DNA of 64,000 bases, taken from contig JAOEIQ010000005.1 of the NCBI GenBank assembly GCA_026162565.1, positions 62,001 to 126,000 on the forward strand, given 5' to 3'. The notes below the pieces were generated by a model, which worked only from the letters and a program-made list of their open reading frames with translations, was not told where the DNA came from and ran no database searches. This stretch comes from Flavobacteriaceae bacterium NBU2973 (lineage in GTDB: Bacteria; Bacteroidota; Bacteroidia; Flavobacteriales; Flavobacteriaceae). A program made the translations under genes and the position numbers. This document shows positions 17,244-26,901 of this stretch, piece by piece (positions within the stretch are counted from its first letter, which is position 1; each line of letters begins with the position of its first letter).

Positions 17244-18506
17244 TTAATTCAATTTACTTAAAGCAGCTTCTAATAGCTGAAAAATAGTAGAAATATCCTC
17301 TTTTTTAGCTGTCCCAACTGATAACCTGAACCAATTAGAATCTGTTGATGCTCCGAAGGCATAAAACGGAACGACAGCTAATTTAGCGTCATTTAATAAG
17401 TAACTAGTTACCGCTTTTATATCTTCTAGAACCTCGCCTTCAGGAGTTTGTTTACCTATTAAATCAAACTGAACAGTTAAATACAATGCAGCTTCTGGCT
17501 CAATAGCATGAACTGGATAACCTTTTGATTTTAAATCAGAAAAGTATTGATAAAAAGTAATTAATCTATTATTAAGTTCTGCCTTAATATTTTTTAAATA
17601 CGATGACGTAGCTTCAGAATTTGATAAAAATGCTGCTGTAGCCATTTGTTCTGCTTTAGGAGACCAAGCACCAATATGACTCAATAATGCTTTCATTTTA
17701 CTAATTACATGAGCAGGCCCAAAAGCCCAACCAACTCGAACTCCAGTGGCGGCAAAAGCTTTTGAAATACCATCAACAAAAATGGTATAATCTCTCATGT
17801 CTGACACCAATTCAACAGGATTATAATGAACCGTTTTACCGTAGGTTAACTGCCAATAAATTTGATCGTATAAAACGTATAAAGGCTTTTTATTTTGTTC
17901 GGCTCTTTGTTTGTTTTCATCAACAACTAATTTTGATATTTCCAACAAGGTTTCTCTACTAAAAGTTGTTCCGGTTGGGTTTAGTGGCGAACATAGAGCT
18001 ATTAAGTTAACCTCTTTAATATGTGGCTTTATGTCTTCAACCGTAGGCATAAACTTATTTTCTGGCTTGGTTTCTATAACTACAGATTGGTTTCTTGCCA
18101 GATAGGTATACGCATCATTATTCCATGAAGGTACTGGATACAAAACCGTATCGTTAACATCTAAAATTGTTTGATAAATAGCGTAAATGAGCGGTCTAGC
18201 TCCCCCAGAAATTAATACTTCATCTTTGGAGTATTCTAGACTTAAACTGTTTGATAAATACGTTGAAACACTTTCTCTCAAAGGTTCCATTCCATTTGCA
18301 GCAGGATAATTGGTTAAATTATTATTATAAGCAGTAATTATTTCTTGCTTTAATTCTGTAGGAATAGGAAAAATACTAGAATCAAAATCACCAATTGTCT
18401 GGTTATAAATGGTTTCTCCTTGAGCTTTTAAAGCATTAACCTCTCCAGCTATTTTAATAATTTCTGAACCCTTTAAACCTTCAGCTAATTTTGATGTTTT
18501 CATCAT
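17244..18506 (-). CDS. PLP-dependent class I/II aminotransferase
   Basis: A 420-residue fold-type I aminotransferase. Key segments are NQTIGDFDSS, YPAANGMEPLRE, SPLNPTGTTF, YVLYDQIYW, the PLP lysine in VDGISKAFAATGVRVGW near residue 242, and the carboxylate Arg in SNWFRLSVGT. Two Met codons open the frame; the second (18503) is equally good. The specificity cannot be read from sequence. Its place between the SAM-I-controlled operon and metK might suggest a role in methionine or methylthio metabolism, but the riboswitch is downstream of it and does not control it. It is divergent from metK. Confidence 0.88.
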   Translation of the reverse strand: MMKTSKLAEGLKGSEIIKIAGEVNALKAQGETIYNQTIGDFDSSIFPIPTELKQEIITAYNNNLTNYPAANGMEPLRESVSTYLSNSLSLEYSKDEVLISGGARPLIYAIYQTILDVNDTVLYPVPSWNNDAYTYLARNQSVVIETKPENKFMPTVEDIKPHIKEVNLIALCSPLNPTGTTFSRETLLEISKLVVDENKQRAEQNKKPLYVLYDQIYWQLTYGKTVHYNPVELVSDMRDYTIFVDGISKAFAATGVRVGWAFGPAHVISKMKALLSHIGAWSPKAEQMATAAFLSNSEATSSYLKNIKAELNNRLITFYQYFSDLKSKGYPVHAIEPEAALYLTVQFDLIGKQTPEGEVLEDIKAVTSYLLNDAKLAVVPFYAFGASTDSNWFRLSVGTAKKEDISTIFQLLEAALSKLN

Positions 18507-18520
18507 ATTTATATTTTTTG

Positions 18521-18528
18521 CAAAAGTA
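18521..18528 (-). promoter_or_regulatory. -7 box of the aminotransferase gene
   Basis: The minus strand reads TACTTTTG, a full TAnnTTTG match 14 nt before the first ATG, predicting a leader of about 10 nt. Confidence 0.42.
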
Positions 18529-18632
18529 CTATATCATATGTTATTATCTCACATAAAAATCATAATATATTATGTGTACATAATATTTAAAATTAGTCGT
18601 TAAGAGTGCTTCAAGAATTAGAATTAAATAAG

Positions 18633-18640
18633 TACATTTG
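18633..18640 (+). promoter_or_regulatory. -7 box of metK
   Basis: TACATTTG is a full consensus match placed 156 nt before the metK ATG. It predicts a transcript starting near 18646, just where the structured metK leader begins. A TTC, not TTG, stands about 20 nt upstream. Confidence 0.5.
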
Positions 18641-18642
18641 TT

Positions 18643-18750
18643 ACCAAATTTAAGAGGATAAATTTGACTGATTGCGACCTCAATGTTTTCGTTTTTTCGA
18701 AAAACAGATTCCAAATCAAGTGTGGGATTAAAAATGCTAAAGGCAGTGTA
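18643..18750 (+). ncRNA. Structured metK leader, candidate SAM-II-like riboswitch
   Basis: The 150-nt untranslated leader of metK contains CAAATTT/AAATTTG (18645-18665), then ATTTGACTGATTGCGACC. A small hairpin TTTTCG/CGAAAA comes next, then CAAATC (able to pair back with ATTTG), and finally AATGCTAAAGGCAGTG. The CTGATT..ACC block followed at a distance by AATGCTAAAGG resembles the two conserved halves of SAM-II pseudoknots as I remember them, with an enlarged loop. A later GACG/CGTC hairpin (18760-18771) precedes the ATG. The class assignment is tentative. That this is a regulatory leader is more secure, given promoter position and gene. Confidence 0.42.
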
Positions 18751-18796
18751 AACTTCCTTCGACGCTTTCGTCAAACTCAAAATAAACTATTAAAAT

Positions 18797-20050
18797 ATGC
18801 CATATTTATTTACTTCGGAAAGTGTTTCTGAAGGACATCCAGATAAAGTAGCAGACCAAATTAGTGATGCTTTAATCGATAATTTTTTAGCTTTTGATAA
18901 GGACTCTAAAGTTGCTTGTGAAACATTAGTAACTACAGGACAAGTTGTTTTAGCCGGTGAGGTAAAATCCAATACGTATTTAGATGTACAAAAAATTGCA
19001 AGAGACACCATAAATAAAATTGGGTATACTAAAAGTGAGTATATGTTTGATGGAAATTCCTGTGGTGTATTTTCAGCAATTCATGAACAATCAGACGATA
19101 TTAATCGAGGTGTAGATAGAGCAACTAAAGAAGAGCAAGGAGCTGGAGACCAAGGAATGATGTTTGGTTATGCCACTCGAGAGACCGAAAACTATATGCC
19201 ACTGGCTTTAGATTTATCGCATAAAATTTTAATTGAATTAGCTGCTCTTCGCAGAGAAAATAAAGACATTACCTATTTAAGACCTGATTCAAAAAGCCAA
19301 GTAACTATTGAGTATAGTGATGATAATATTCCACAACGTATTGATGCCATAGTAGTTTCTACTCAACATGACGATTTTGATACAGATGCTAATATGCTCG
19401 CAAAAATCAGAAAGGATATTGTAGACATTTTAATTCCTAGAGTTGTTGCAAAATTACCAGAACATATTGCCGCTTTATTTAACGATGATATTACCTATCA
19501 TATAAACCCAACTGGGAAATTTGTAATTGGTGGACCTCATGGAGATACTGGATTAACTGGACGAAAAATTATTGTGGATACGTATGGAGGAAAAGGTGCT
19601 CATGGAGGAGGTGCTTTTTCTGGAAAAGATCCGAGTAAGGTAGACAGAAGTGCTGCTTACGCTACCAGACATATAGCAAAAAATTTAGTTGCTGCTGGAC
19701 TGTGTGATGAAGTATTAGTACAGGTAAGTTATGCAATTGGAGTTGTTGAGCCAACTTCTATATTTGTAGATACATTTAGTACTTGTCCTTTTAACATTAC
19801 TGATGGTGAAATAGCTGAAAAAGTTGCAACTATTTTTGATATGCGACCAGCTGCTATTGAAAGTCGCTTAAAATTACGTCAACCAATGTACAGTGAGACT
19901 GCGGCTTATGGACATATGGGAAGACAAAGCGAAACAGTTACCAAAACATTTGAGACACCAGCTGGTGAGTTAAAATCTGTAGATGTAGAGTTATTTACTT
20001 GGGAAAAATTAGACTATGTTGATAAAGTGAAATCTGCATTTGATTTATAG
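18797..20050 (+). CDS. metK: S-adenosylmethionine synthetase
   Basis: A 417-residue enzyme forming SAM from methionine and ATP. Three-domain MAT architecture is seen: [20 protein letters not shown] at residues 7-26 with the methionine-loop His, [12 protein letters not shown] near 118, the Gly-rich [13 protein letters not shown], and [18 protein letters not shown] near 264-281. Length and motifs are normal. It is single-gene, with a strong terminator behind it and a structured leader in front, and divergent from an aminotransferase gene. Confidence 0.98.
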   Translation: MPYLFTSESVSEGHPDKVADQISDALIDNFLAFDKDSKVACETLVTTGQVVLAGEVKSNTYLDVQKIARDTINKIGYTKSEYMFDGNSCGVFSAIHEQSDDINRGVDRATKEEQGAGDQGMMFGYATRETENYMPLALDLSHKILIELAALRRENKDITYLRPDSKSQVTIEYSDDNIPQRIDAIVVSTQHDDFDTDANMLAKIRKDIVDILIPRVVAKLPEHIAALFNDDITYHINPTGKFVIGGPHGDTGLTGRKIIVDTYGGKGAHGGGAFSGKDPSKVDRSAAYATRHIAKNLVAAGLCDEVLVQVSYAIGVVEPTSIFVDTFSTCPFNITDGEIAEKVATIFDMRPAAIESRLKLRQPMYSETAAYGHMGRQSETVTKTFETPAGELKSVDVELFTWEKLDYVDKVKSAFDL

Positions 20051-20080
20051 GTTTTTATAATAATAAAATAAATTTAAGAG

Positions 20081-20117
20081 CAACCCAAAGTAGGATATTT
20101 CTATTTTGGGTTGTTTC
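20081..20117 (+). terminator. Terminator of metK
   Basis: CAACCCAAA and TTTGGGTTG form a 9-bp stem, extended by one G-T pair and TAG/CTA around a 7-nt loop. It is followed by TTTC, 30 nt after the metK stop. The U-run is short, but the stem is strong and well placed. Confidence 0.7.
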
Positions 20118-20179
20118 ATTTATGTTAAACAATAATCCTTTTTATTATATTGACATACGTTTTAACCAATACAATTGTT

Positions 20180-21964
20180 ATGAAATTTACCAAACTACTT
20201 ACTTTACTTTTCTTAACCCTTTTTATTACCTCTTGTAATACTGACGACGGAATTCTTGGAGAACGACCTGATACTGATGGTGGAGATTCAAGTACATTTT
20301 CAGATAACTTTGGAAATGCCATTAATCGTGATTTTCTAGGTCGTGTTATTGATATTAATAACAATCCTATTTCTGATGTAACCATTACAATAGGAAATAG
20401 CACAGCATCAACTGACGATAATGGTGTATTTATAATTAATGATGCTTCTGTCTTTCAAAATTTTGCTTATATCAAAGCTGATAAAGCCGGTTATATTCAT
20501 GGTTCTCGTGCAGTAGTTCCGACTACAGGAACTAATAAAGTAACAATTATGTTACTAGAAGAAACCGTTATTCAAACCGTTAATAGTGGAGAAACTGCAA
20601 CAGTCTCTCTTGGAAATGGTGCATCTGTATCTCTTGATGGTAATTATAAAAATCCTGATGGAACAGATTATACAGGAAGTGTAGATGTAATTATGCACAT
20701 GCTCGATCCTGTAGATGAGAATATGGAACAACAAATGCCTGGAATGCTCTACGCTGAAAATTTAGATGGAGACGAACGCATGTTACAAACTTTAGGAATG
20801 CTTGCTGTCGAGTTACGAGGTGATAGTGGCGAAGATTTGAACCTTGCTGATGGTTCTACATCTGAAATTATAATTCCTTTAGACCCGAGTTTAGTGGCTT
20901 CTGCTCCAACTACAATTCCACTTTGGTATTTTGATGAAGTAAATGGCTATTGGAAAGAAGAAGGAGAAGCAACATTAACTGGCAACCAATATATTGGGAC
21001 TGTAACACATTTTAGTTTTTGGAATTGTGATATACCAGCTGAAGCTATAAATCTTTGTGTAACCGTAACTGATGAAAACGATAATACTTTAGCAAATCTT
21101 ACTGTAAATATTACAAGTGATACTTTTGGAACTAGAGGTGGAGTAACAAACGAAAATGGTGAAGTTTGTGGTTTGGTACCAAGCAATGAGACTTTAACTA
21201 TTGACGTTTTAGATTTTGATGTTTGTGGTAATAACCCAATTTATACAGCAGCGATTGGACCTTTTACTGCTGATGCCACAGAAGCAATAACTATTACTAG
21301 TTCAGCAGATATTATTTCTGAAACTGTAACTGGCACATTTAACGATTGTGATAACAATCCTGTATCTAATGGCTATGTTATACTCTCTTATGGAACTCAA
21401 AATTTTTATGACACAGTTACTGATGGGACTTTTGAAATAGATATGATACGTTGTACAGATGATAATACATTTTCAATTGAAGCGGTAGATTTTGATAATA
21501 TCCAAACGACTGGAACTATTAATTATACCTTTTCAACACCTACAACTAATTTAGGAACACTACAATCATGTGACACTGTAACTGAATTTATAACTTACCA
21601 AGTAGATGACAATCCAGAAATCTATTATATTTTTGATCTTAATAATTTTGAAGAAGGCCCTGATTCTATTTTTATTTTACATTTTGAAGATGATCAGACT
21701 GGAATAGAAAATCGTTTTGAACTAGGTCTTTTTACTCAAACATTAGGTACCTATAATTCTCAAACAGATAATATTTTCTTTAGCTTTAATGATAGTAATG
21801 GGGATTTTGCTAATGCTAATAACCAACCTAATATAACTGTAAATCTAACTGCTTTTGGAGATACTGGAGAATATATTGATATGAATTTTTCAGGAACCTA
21901 TATAGATAACAATAATGTAGAACGAACTATAACTGGAAGTCTTCATGTTATTAGAGATTTTTAA
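20180..21964 (+). CDS. Large lipoprotein with carboxypeptidase-regulatory-like domains
   Basis: A 594-residue lipoprotein with signal and lipobox FITSC near residue 19. A flexible Asp/Gly-rich stretch follows, then a CarboxypepD_reg-like Ig domain (about 50-125, GRVIDINNNPISDVTITIG). Several further beta domains carry the same pattern (VTVTDENDNTLANLTVNI near 300 and TGTFNDCDNNPVSNGYVIL near 390). The C-terminal 130 residues are a separate beta domain. The frame opens at 20150, but the ATG at 20180 gives the proper lipoprotein signal. It is likely a surface or periplasmic protein. No enzymatic motif is seen; binding or adhesion is a guess. Confidence 0.8.
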   Translation: MKFTKLLTLLFLTLFITSCNTDDGILGERPDTDGGDSSTFSDNFGNAINRDFLGRVIDINNNPISDVTITIGNSTASTDDNGVFIINDASVFQNFAYIKADKAGYIHGSRAVVPTTGTNKVTIMLLEETVIQTVNSGETATVSLGNGASVSLDGNYKNPDGTDYTGSVDVIMHMLDPVDENMEQQMPGMLYAENLDGDERMLQTLGMLAVELRGDSGEDLNLADGSTSEIIIPLDPSLVASAPTTIPLWYFDEVNGYWKEEGEATLTGNQYIGTVTHFSFWNCDIPAEAINLCVTVTDENDNTLANLTVNITSDTFGTRGGVTNENGEVCGLVPSNETLTIDVLDFDVCGNNPIYTAAIGPFTADATEAITITSSADIISETVTGTFNDCDNNPVSNGYVILSYGTQNFYDTVTDGTFEIDMIRCTDDNTFSIEAVDFDNIQTTGTINYTFSTPTTNLGTLQSCDTVTEFITYQVDDNPEIYYIFDLNNFEEGPDSIFILHFEDDQTGIENRFELGLFTQTLGTYNSQTDNIFFSFNDSNGDFANANNQPNITVNLTAFGDTGEYIDMNFSGTYIDNNNVERTITGSLHVIRDF

Positions 21965-21971
21965 TAAAGCA

Positions 21972-22005
21972 AAAAGCCTTCTCAATTGAGAAGGCTTTTA
22001 TTTTT
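21972..22005. terminator. Bidirectional terminator between convergent genes
   Basis: AAAAGCCTTCTC with its complement GAGAAGGCTTTT around AATT gives a 12-bp stem, followed by ATTTTTCTTTTT on the plus strand. It is preceded by a run of A that serves as a T-run on the minus strand. It lies between the convergent lipoprotein and GLPGLI-1 genes. Confidence 0.88.
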
Positions 22006-22022
22006 CTTTTTCATATTATATT

Positions 22023-22856
22023 CTATCCACGTCTAGCTCCCATTCGTTGCGATCTAAATTCTTTCATTTTATTAACTATAGTCTCTTGATATTCTTTTTT
22101 TGTTATCTCCTTACCTTTACTTGGTGCTTTAATTTCTAATTTTTCTTCTGGGTTTAGAACTATTTTAGAGCATAGCATAGTCGTATCTCCAGCACTTACT
22201 TCTAAAATTAATCCAGGAAGTCCCCAATATTCAGAAGGTCCATGACCAACAGGAATTTGAGGTGTATACCAAGCCTCTACTTCTGTCATAGCAATTTCTT
22301 TTTCTTCTCCTTCGGCACTGTTGTCTCGTAATTTTCCCCAAGAAAACGAATACCACGTTAACTCATCTGTTGGTACAGAAGCCGTTGCTTTAAAACACGA
22401 ATAACTACCAATTTGTTTTGTTTCAGAACCTAATTTCCATTCAATTGGTTGTAGCTTATCTTTTACTAAAAAACGCTTACCATAGAATTCTTGATCTTGA
22501 ATCTGCGTATTCGTCTTTACATTTTTATATTGATTTCCTGCTGCAAAATTCTTTCCCCAGGAATCTGTAGCACCAGACATGGCATCTAACTTATCGTCTT
22601 CAGTAAAGTACGATTCTGTTTTATTAAATGTTAAGGTATATGTTTTTTCTAATCTGTTTTTTAAACGATCTTTTACTTGCTTTTTTTGCTCTTCACTCAT
22701 ACGAGCTCCCCAACTTCCTAGATCTAGAGTTGATTTAGACATATAAAATGCTTGACCTTGAAAGTCATCAGAAGAAAGAGATTTATTTGGTTTTGGGTTT
22801 AAAAACAGTAATAAACTAAAGGTAATGATGCTAAATGTAGTTAATAGTGCTTTCAT
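22023..22856 (-). CDS. GLPGLI family protein 1
   Basis: A 277-residue exported protein with a hydrophobic N-terminus to about residue 20. The family name motif is in WYTPQIPVGHGPSEYWGLPGLILEV near 200, preceded by SYSCFKATA and followed by LCSKIVLNP. The N-terminal region carries FQGQAFYMSKSTLDLGSWGARMSEEQKKQ, closely matching GLPGLI-2. The family is restricted to Bacteroidota and of unknown function, often beside outer-membrane barrels. Here it is the last gene of a minus-strand cluster with two paralogues and a barrel, and it has its own promoter region sharing spacing with that of GLPGLI-2. Confidence 0.9.
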   Translation of the reverse strand: MKALLTTFSIITFSLLLFLNPKPNKSLSSDDFQGQAFYMSKSTLDLGSWGARMSEEQKKQVKDRLKNRLEKTYTLTFNKTESYFTEDDKLDAMSGATDSWGKNFAAGNQYKNVKTNTQIQDQEFYGKRFLVKDKLQPIEWKLGSETKQIGSYSCFKATASVPTDELTWYSFSWGKLRDNSAEGEEKEIAMTEVEAWYTPQIPVGHGPSEYWGLPGLILEVSAGDTTMLCSKIVLNPEEKLEIKAPSKGKEITKKEYQETIVNKMKEFRSQRMGARRG

Positions 22857-22955
22857 AATTAAAAATTTTGTCTAACAAATTTAATTAAATATTGAACAAA
22901 ACTGAACTGTTTATAAAAAAATTAACACTAAACACATTAGTATTAAGCTTATTAG

Positions 22956-22996
22956 CAATAAAAAAGCCACTTCTGTATTGAAAAAAGTGGCTTTAA
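22956..22996 (-). terminator. Terminator of the outer-membrane barrel gene
   Basis: On the minus strand AAAGCCACTT and AAGTGGCTTT form a 10-bp stem followed by TTTATT, 24 nt after the barrel gene stop. It insulates the barrel gene from GLPGLI-1. Confidence 0.85.
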
Positions 22997-23018
22997 AATC
23001 TATAATTATTTAGCAAAC

Positions 23019-25769
23019 TTATAAGGTATAAATAACTCTAAATGTAACTAATCTAGGCTGTATAAATGTTTCTGAAGTAAATACAGATATATTGTTAGCA
23101 CTGTTACTTACTTGCGAATCTATATCTAACAAGTTAGAAGCTTTTATTTCGTACTCCCATTTTGCATCTCTATCTTTTCTATAGGCAAGACTTGCATCCC
23201 AAGTTTGAAACGAAATTGAATTATTACCATCGTCTTGATTGGTGTAAGTATAGTCTGTTTTAAAGGTAACAGACTTCCATAAATAGGCATCAAAATCTAT
23301 AGATGGAGAGTTTCTTATAAATTTGGTTGACCTTGAACCTTGATCGTTGTCAGTAACAGAATAGGTATATCTAAATGTAACATTAGGAGCTTCTCTAAAA
23401 TTAGTGCGAATTTCTGGCACATATGTTTGAGAAAAACTTTCATTAACAGATCTAGCCCCTTGAATAAACTGATTTATTTTACTGTAGTTATAATTAACTC
23501 TTAAACTTCCTCTTATCTTATTGAATGTTCTTTGTACACGACCAAAAGCTGTAAAACTCTCATCTGCAAAATTAGAATTGAAAAATGTATTGGTTCTGAT
23601 AACACTTTCAAAATCTGTAATACCTCGTATCTGATCTATATTCTTACTATAATTTAAGATAGCAAATACATTAGTGTAATTAAATAGATTAAAACTAAAA
23701 TAGCTTAAGTTTAGGTTATGAGATAACGAGTTTTGTAATTCTGGATTACCAAACTGCAGACTATTAAAGCTATTAGCCACTAACCCTTCTGCTAAACTTG
23801 TCACATCTGTAAAGGAGTTGTTCATACTATAACGAAATGTTAAGTTTTCGCTTTTCTTGAACTGAATTCTAGTTTCAAATTCTGGCAATATTCTAAAAAA
23901 ATTATCTTTAAATGTTTCTCCAGATTGTGAATTTTTATTACCATAAGCATGAGCCGAAAAACCAGGAGTAATAGTAAATTTACCTGTTTTTAGTCTGTAC
24001 CTAAATCCGAGGTATACGTCACTAAAATTATAGTCTACATCATTAGTATTTTGACCATTGTTAATTGTAGGTATTGGAGTAAATAATGATCCATCATCTA
24101 AAAACTGAAATAAATTAGAATTAAAATTTTGGTTACTAAAAATGGTTCCTAGAGTTAAATTAATATTACTCTTATTATTCAAAATATGATAATAATCTAG
24201 TTTAGCATCTAATTGATTAGACTTAATGCGTCGTTCCTGATTTAAGTTGTAACCAAATTGATCACGATTGAATCCAAGACCTTCAGCCGTTTGATCAAAT
24301 GCATCTTCATTATCAGAAGGATCTTGGTTATTAAATCCGTTTTCATTATTTGTAGGATCATTTGCTAATAAAGCATTGTAAAATGGATCTTCATCTTTTA
24401 TTAGATGCTGTGCCTCAAGAGCAAAAATATTTTTATCATCTAATGTGTAATAATAATTAAGGTTCTGGTTAATACTAAAAGGTTTAATAGTATTTAGTTG
24501 ATTTGTTGATCCTACTACCGAAGACACTAAATCTTGGGTTTCTTCATCACTAGAAATGCGTCCCAAAACATCATAATCTAATTGGTTATTAAAATTTGGC
24601 TTGTAAGAAACACTCAACTTTGCTAACCCTTGATTTGTAGCTTCTCTACCAGATTGTTCTGTCTCTTCATCTGGAATACCCAAATCAGGATTAATATAAC
24701 GTACTGAATTTTCTTCTCGAGTTCTTAATCTACTACTGTTATATATCAAGAATCCACTTAAGTCCAGGTTCTTTTTTGGTGCATAACTAAAATTAGCAGC
24801 ACCAAGTTTTGTTTCTATCTCTAAAGCATTGGCAATATTTGTTAAACCTCTAAGTCCATTATCTCCTATACTAATATTTGTACCACTACTCCTACTTGGA
24901 GGTCTAAATCCACCTCCAAAATTTCGTATATCACGATTAGTTAAAGCGACTTCTCCAATATTATTTAAATCTCCTATGAGGTTTATACTATATTTTGGGC
25001 TGTAATAAAATAACTTGGGCTGAATAAGGTATAATTCTTTTTCTGTTGATGAACCTGCTCCAGCTGTAACATCACCAAACCAAAAATTCTTTTTACCTTC
25101 TTTTAGCTTAATATTAATAGCTACGTTATCTTGGTTATTGGTAACACCGCTTAACTGTCCAACTTCGGAATAATTTCGTAAAACCTGAACCTTATCTACT
25201 GCGTTAGAAGGTATATTTTTAGTTGCTAATTTAGAATCACCATCAAAAAAATCTTTACCATCTACCATGAGTTTATTAACGACTTTACCTTCTACCTCAA
25301 CTTGACCATCTTCATTAATTTCTACTCCAGGTAGTTTTTTGAGTACATCTTCTAATTTACGTTCAGTACCATCTTTAAAAGAATCGGCATTATAAACTAA
25401 TGTATCCCCTTTAATGGTAACTGGCATTTCGTAAGTGAGTTCAACCGCATCAAGCGCATTGTCGTTTAATAATGTGTACTCTTTAGTAATATTACTTTCA
25501 GCAGTTGAAATTTCATCAGTAAGAGTTTCCATACCAATATAACTTACCTGCACGCTAAAAGTGGCATTTTTTTCTAAATCTAGTTTAAACTTTCCTTTAT
25601 CATTAGTAATTCCATAAGATGCCATGGCTTGGGTTTCTTTATTTATGGCAATTACATTTGCTAACTCTAAAGGTGTCCCAATGCTATCTTTTACTACTCC
25701 AGTAACGGTAACTTGAGCACCAGAGAATGCTGTTACAAACAGTAACATTATTAATAAAATATGTCTCAT
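23019..25769 (-). CDS. TonB-receptor-like outer-membrane beta-barrel protein
   Basis: A 916-residue protein with a signal peptide 1-19 (AFSGAQ). A CarboxypepD_reg-like domain at about 20-105 (VTGVVKDSIGTPLELANVIA) precedes a plug-like region at about 125-235 (LEDVLKKLPGVEINEDGQVEVEGKVVNKLMVDGKDFF). A large barrel with many aromatic beta strands runs to the C-terminus RVIYTL. The layout is that of the OMP_b-brl_3 group, related to TonB-dependent receptors but often without a recognisable TonB box; I see none. Flanking GLPGLI proteins suggest a shared transport or assembly role, not established. Confidence 0.88.
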   Translation of the reverse strand: MRHILLIMLLFVTAFSGAQVTVTGVVKDSIGTPLELANVIAINKETQAMASYGITNDKGKFKLDLEKNATFSVQVSYIGMETLTDEISTAESNITKEYTLLNDNALDAVELTYEMPVTIKGDTLVYNADSFKDGTERKLEDVLKKLPGVEINEDGQVEVEGKVVNKLMVDGKDFFDGDSKLATKNIPSNAVDKVQVLRNYSEVGQLSGVTNNQDNVAINIKLKEGKKNFWFGDVTAGAGSSTEKELYLIQPKLFYYSPKYSINLIGDLNNIGEVALTNRDIRNFGGGFRPPSRSSGTNISIGDNGLRGLTNIANALEIETKLGAANFSYAPKKNLDLSGFLIYNSSRLRTREENSVRYINPDLGIPDEETEQSGREATNQGLAKLSVSYKPNFNNQLDYDVLGRISSDEETQDLVSSVVGSTNQLNTIKPFSINQNLNYYYTLDDKNIFALEAQHLIKDEDPFYNALLANDPTNNENGFNNQDPSDNEDAFDQTAEGLGFNRDQFGYNLNQERRIKSNQLDAKLDYYHILNNKSNINLTLGTIFSNQNFNSNLFQFLDDGSLFTPIPTINNGQNTNDVDYNFSDVYLGFRYRLKTGKFTITPGFSAHAYGNKNSQSGETFKDNFFRILPEFETRIQFKKSENLTFRYSMNNSFTDVTSLAEGLVANSFNSLQFGNPELQNSLSHNLNLSYFSFNLFNYTNVFAILNYSKNIDQIRGITDFESVIRTNTFFNSNFADESFTAFGRVQRTFNKIRGSLRVNYNYSKINQFIQGARSVNESFSQTYVPEIRTNFREAPNVTFRYTYSVTDNDQGSRSTKFIRNSPSIDFDAYLWKSVTFKTDYTYTNQDDGNNSISFQTWDASLAYRKDRDAKWEYEIKASNLLDIDSQVSNSANNISVFTSETFIQPRLVTFRVIYTL

Positions 25770-25818
25770 GTATTTTTTGATTGGTTTTTACTACTTGAAT
25801 TTAAAGTAGTTGTTGTTT

Positions 25819-26751
25819 CTAATTTCTACGACCGCTTCCTCGATTTCTCCCTCCATACATTTGGCGCATTTCTTCAATTTTGTCTTTCATGATTTTGTTG
25901 TACTCCTCACGAGTTACAACTTCTCCTTTATCAGGTTGCTCAATAACATCTTTATCTTTTGGATTCATGACAATTTTTGTACATAACATCACTGTTTTAT
26001 CAGTATTAACTTCCAAAATTAAACCTGGTAAACCATGATAATCTCCTGGCCCAGAACTTACAGGGATTTGCGGTGTATACCAAGCAGTAACAATTATAAA
26101 CTCTGGAACAGACACTTCATCTAAAGGATTGTCCGATTCTTTATTTTCAGTTTTAGAGCTGTCTGATACTTTGTCTCCTTCTTTCTTTTCTTTGTCTGTA
26201 TCACGGTTATTTCTTCGCATTCTCATGAAATCCATTTCATCTACTTTTTTTGTAGTAGTCGCTTTAAAACAGGTGTACTGCCCTATTTGTTTGGTTTCAC
26301 TTTCTAACTTCCATTCTAATTTTGGCAAAGAGTCTTTAACTAGAAATGCTTTACCAAAAAACTCTTGTTCTTGAAGTAATAGATTTTCTTTAACGTTTTT
26401 ATATTGTGGCCCTCCAGTAAAACTACTCATCATTCCTCCCCAACGATTTCCTCCTGCTCCAGGTGCTTCTAATTTTTCTTCTTCCTTGTAAGTAGATTCA
26501 CTACGATTAAAGTTTAAAACATATGTTTTTTCAAGCATACTTTTCATACGCTCTGCAATCATCTTTTTTTGTTGCTCACTCATTTGTTGAGCTCTACTTC
26601 CCCAACTACTCATATCAAGTGTTGTTTTAGTTTGATAAATTGCTTGTCCTTGAAAATCGTTTTGAGCATTTAGTTTTAAAGAGGAAAACAATACTAAAGT
26701 TGAACAGATAGAGAGTAAGAAAAGCTTTTTGGTGTTAATTGATAATTTCAT
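25819..26751 (-). CDS. GLPGLI family protein 2
   Basis: A 310-residue exported protein with a signal peptide ending near residue 30 (LKLNAQ). The motif WYTPQIPVSSGPGDYHGLPGLILEV is near 235, with TCFKATTTKK and LCTKIVMNP around it. A Lys/Asp/Glu-rich insertion (about 170-205) is absent from paralogue 1. The C-terminus is basic (RNRGSGRRN). The open frame extends 10 codons upstream, but the ATG at 26751 begins the signal peptide. It lies upstream of the barrel gene with a 49-nt gap. Confidence 0.9.
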   Translation of the reverse strand: MKLSINTKKLFLLSICSTLVLFSSLKLNAQNDFQGQAIYQTKTTLDMSSWGSRAQQMSEQQKKMIAERMKSMLEKTYVLNFNRSESTYKEEEKLEAPGAGGNRWGGMMSSFTGGPQYKNVKENLLLQEQEFFGKAFLVKDSLPKLEWKLESETKQIGQYTCFKATTTKKVDEMDFMRMRRNNRDTDKEKKEGDKVSDSSKTENKESDNPLDEVSVPEFIIVTAWYTPQIPVSSGPGDYHGLPGLILEVNTDKTVMLCTKIVMNPKDKDVIEQPDKGEVVTREEYNKIMKDKIEEMRQMYGGRNRGSGRRN

Positions 26752-26901
26752 GTTTAACAAATTTATGTAATGATTAAACAAATACTGTGTCTTTATAATA
26801 ATATTAACAGTACTTTCAATAAAAGTACCTTAATTAATTATTGTTCGACAATAATTACAGCAGAAAGTTTAATTTACCTTCGTTAAACTTTTGTTAATAG
26901 A

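Noticed and set aside
18544-18780. 78-aa minus-strand frame antisense to the metK leader
   Set aside because: It covers the metK promoter box and structured leader, has no family resemblance, and would leave metK without a leader of its own.
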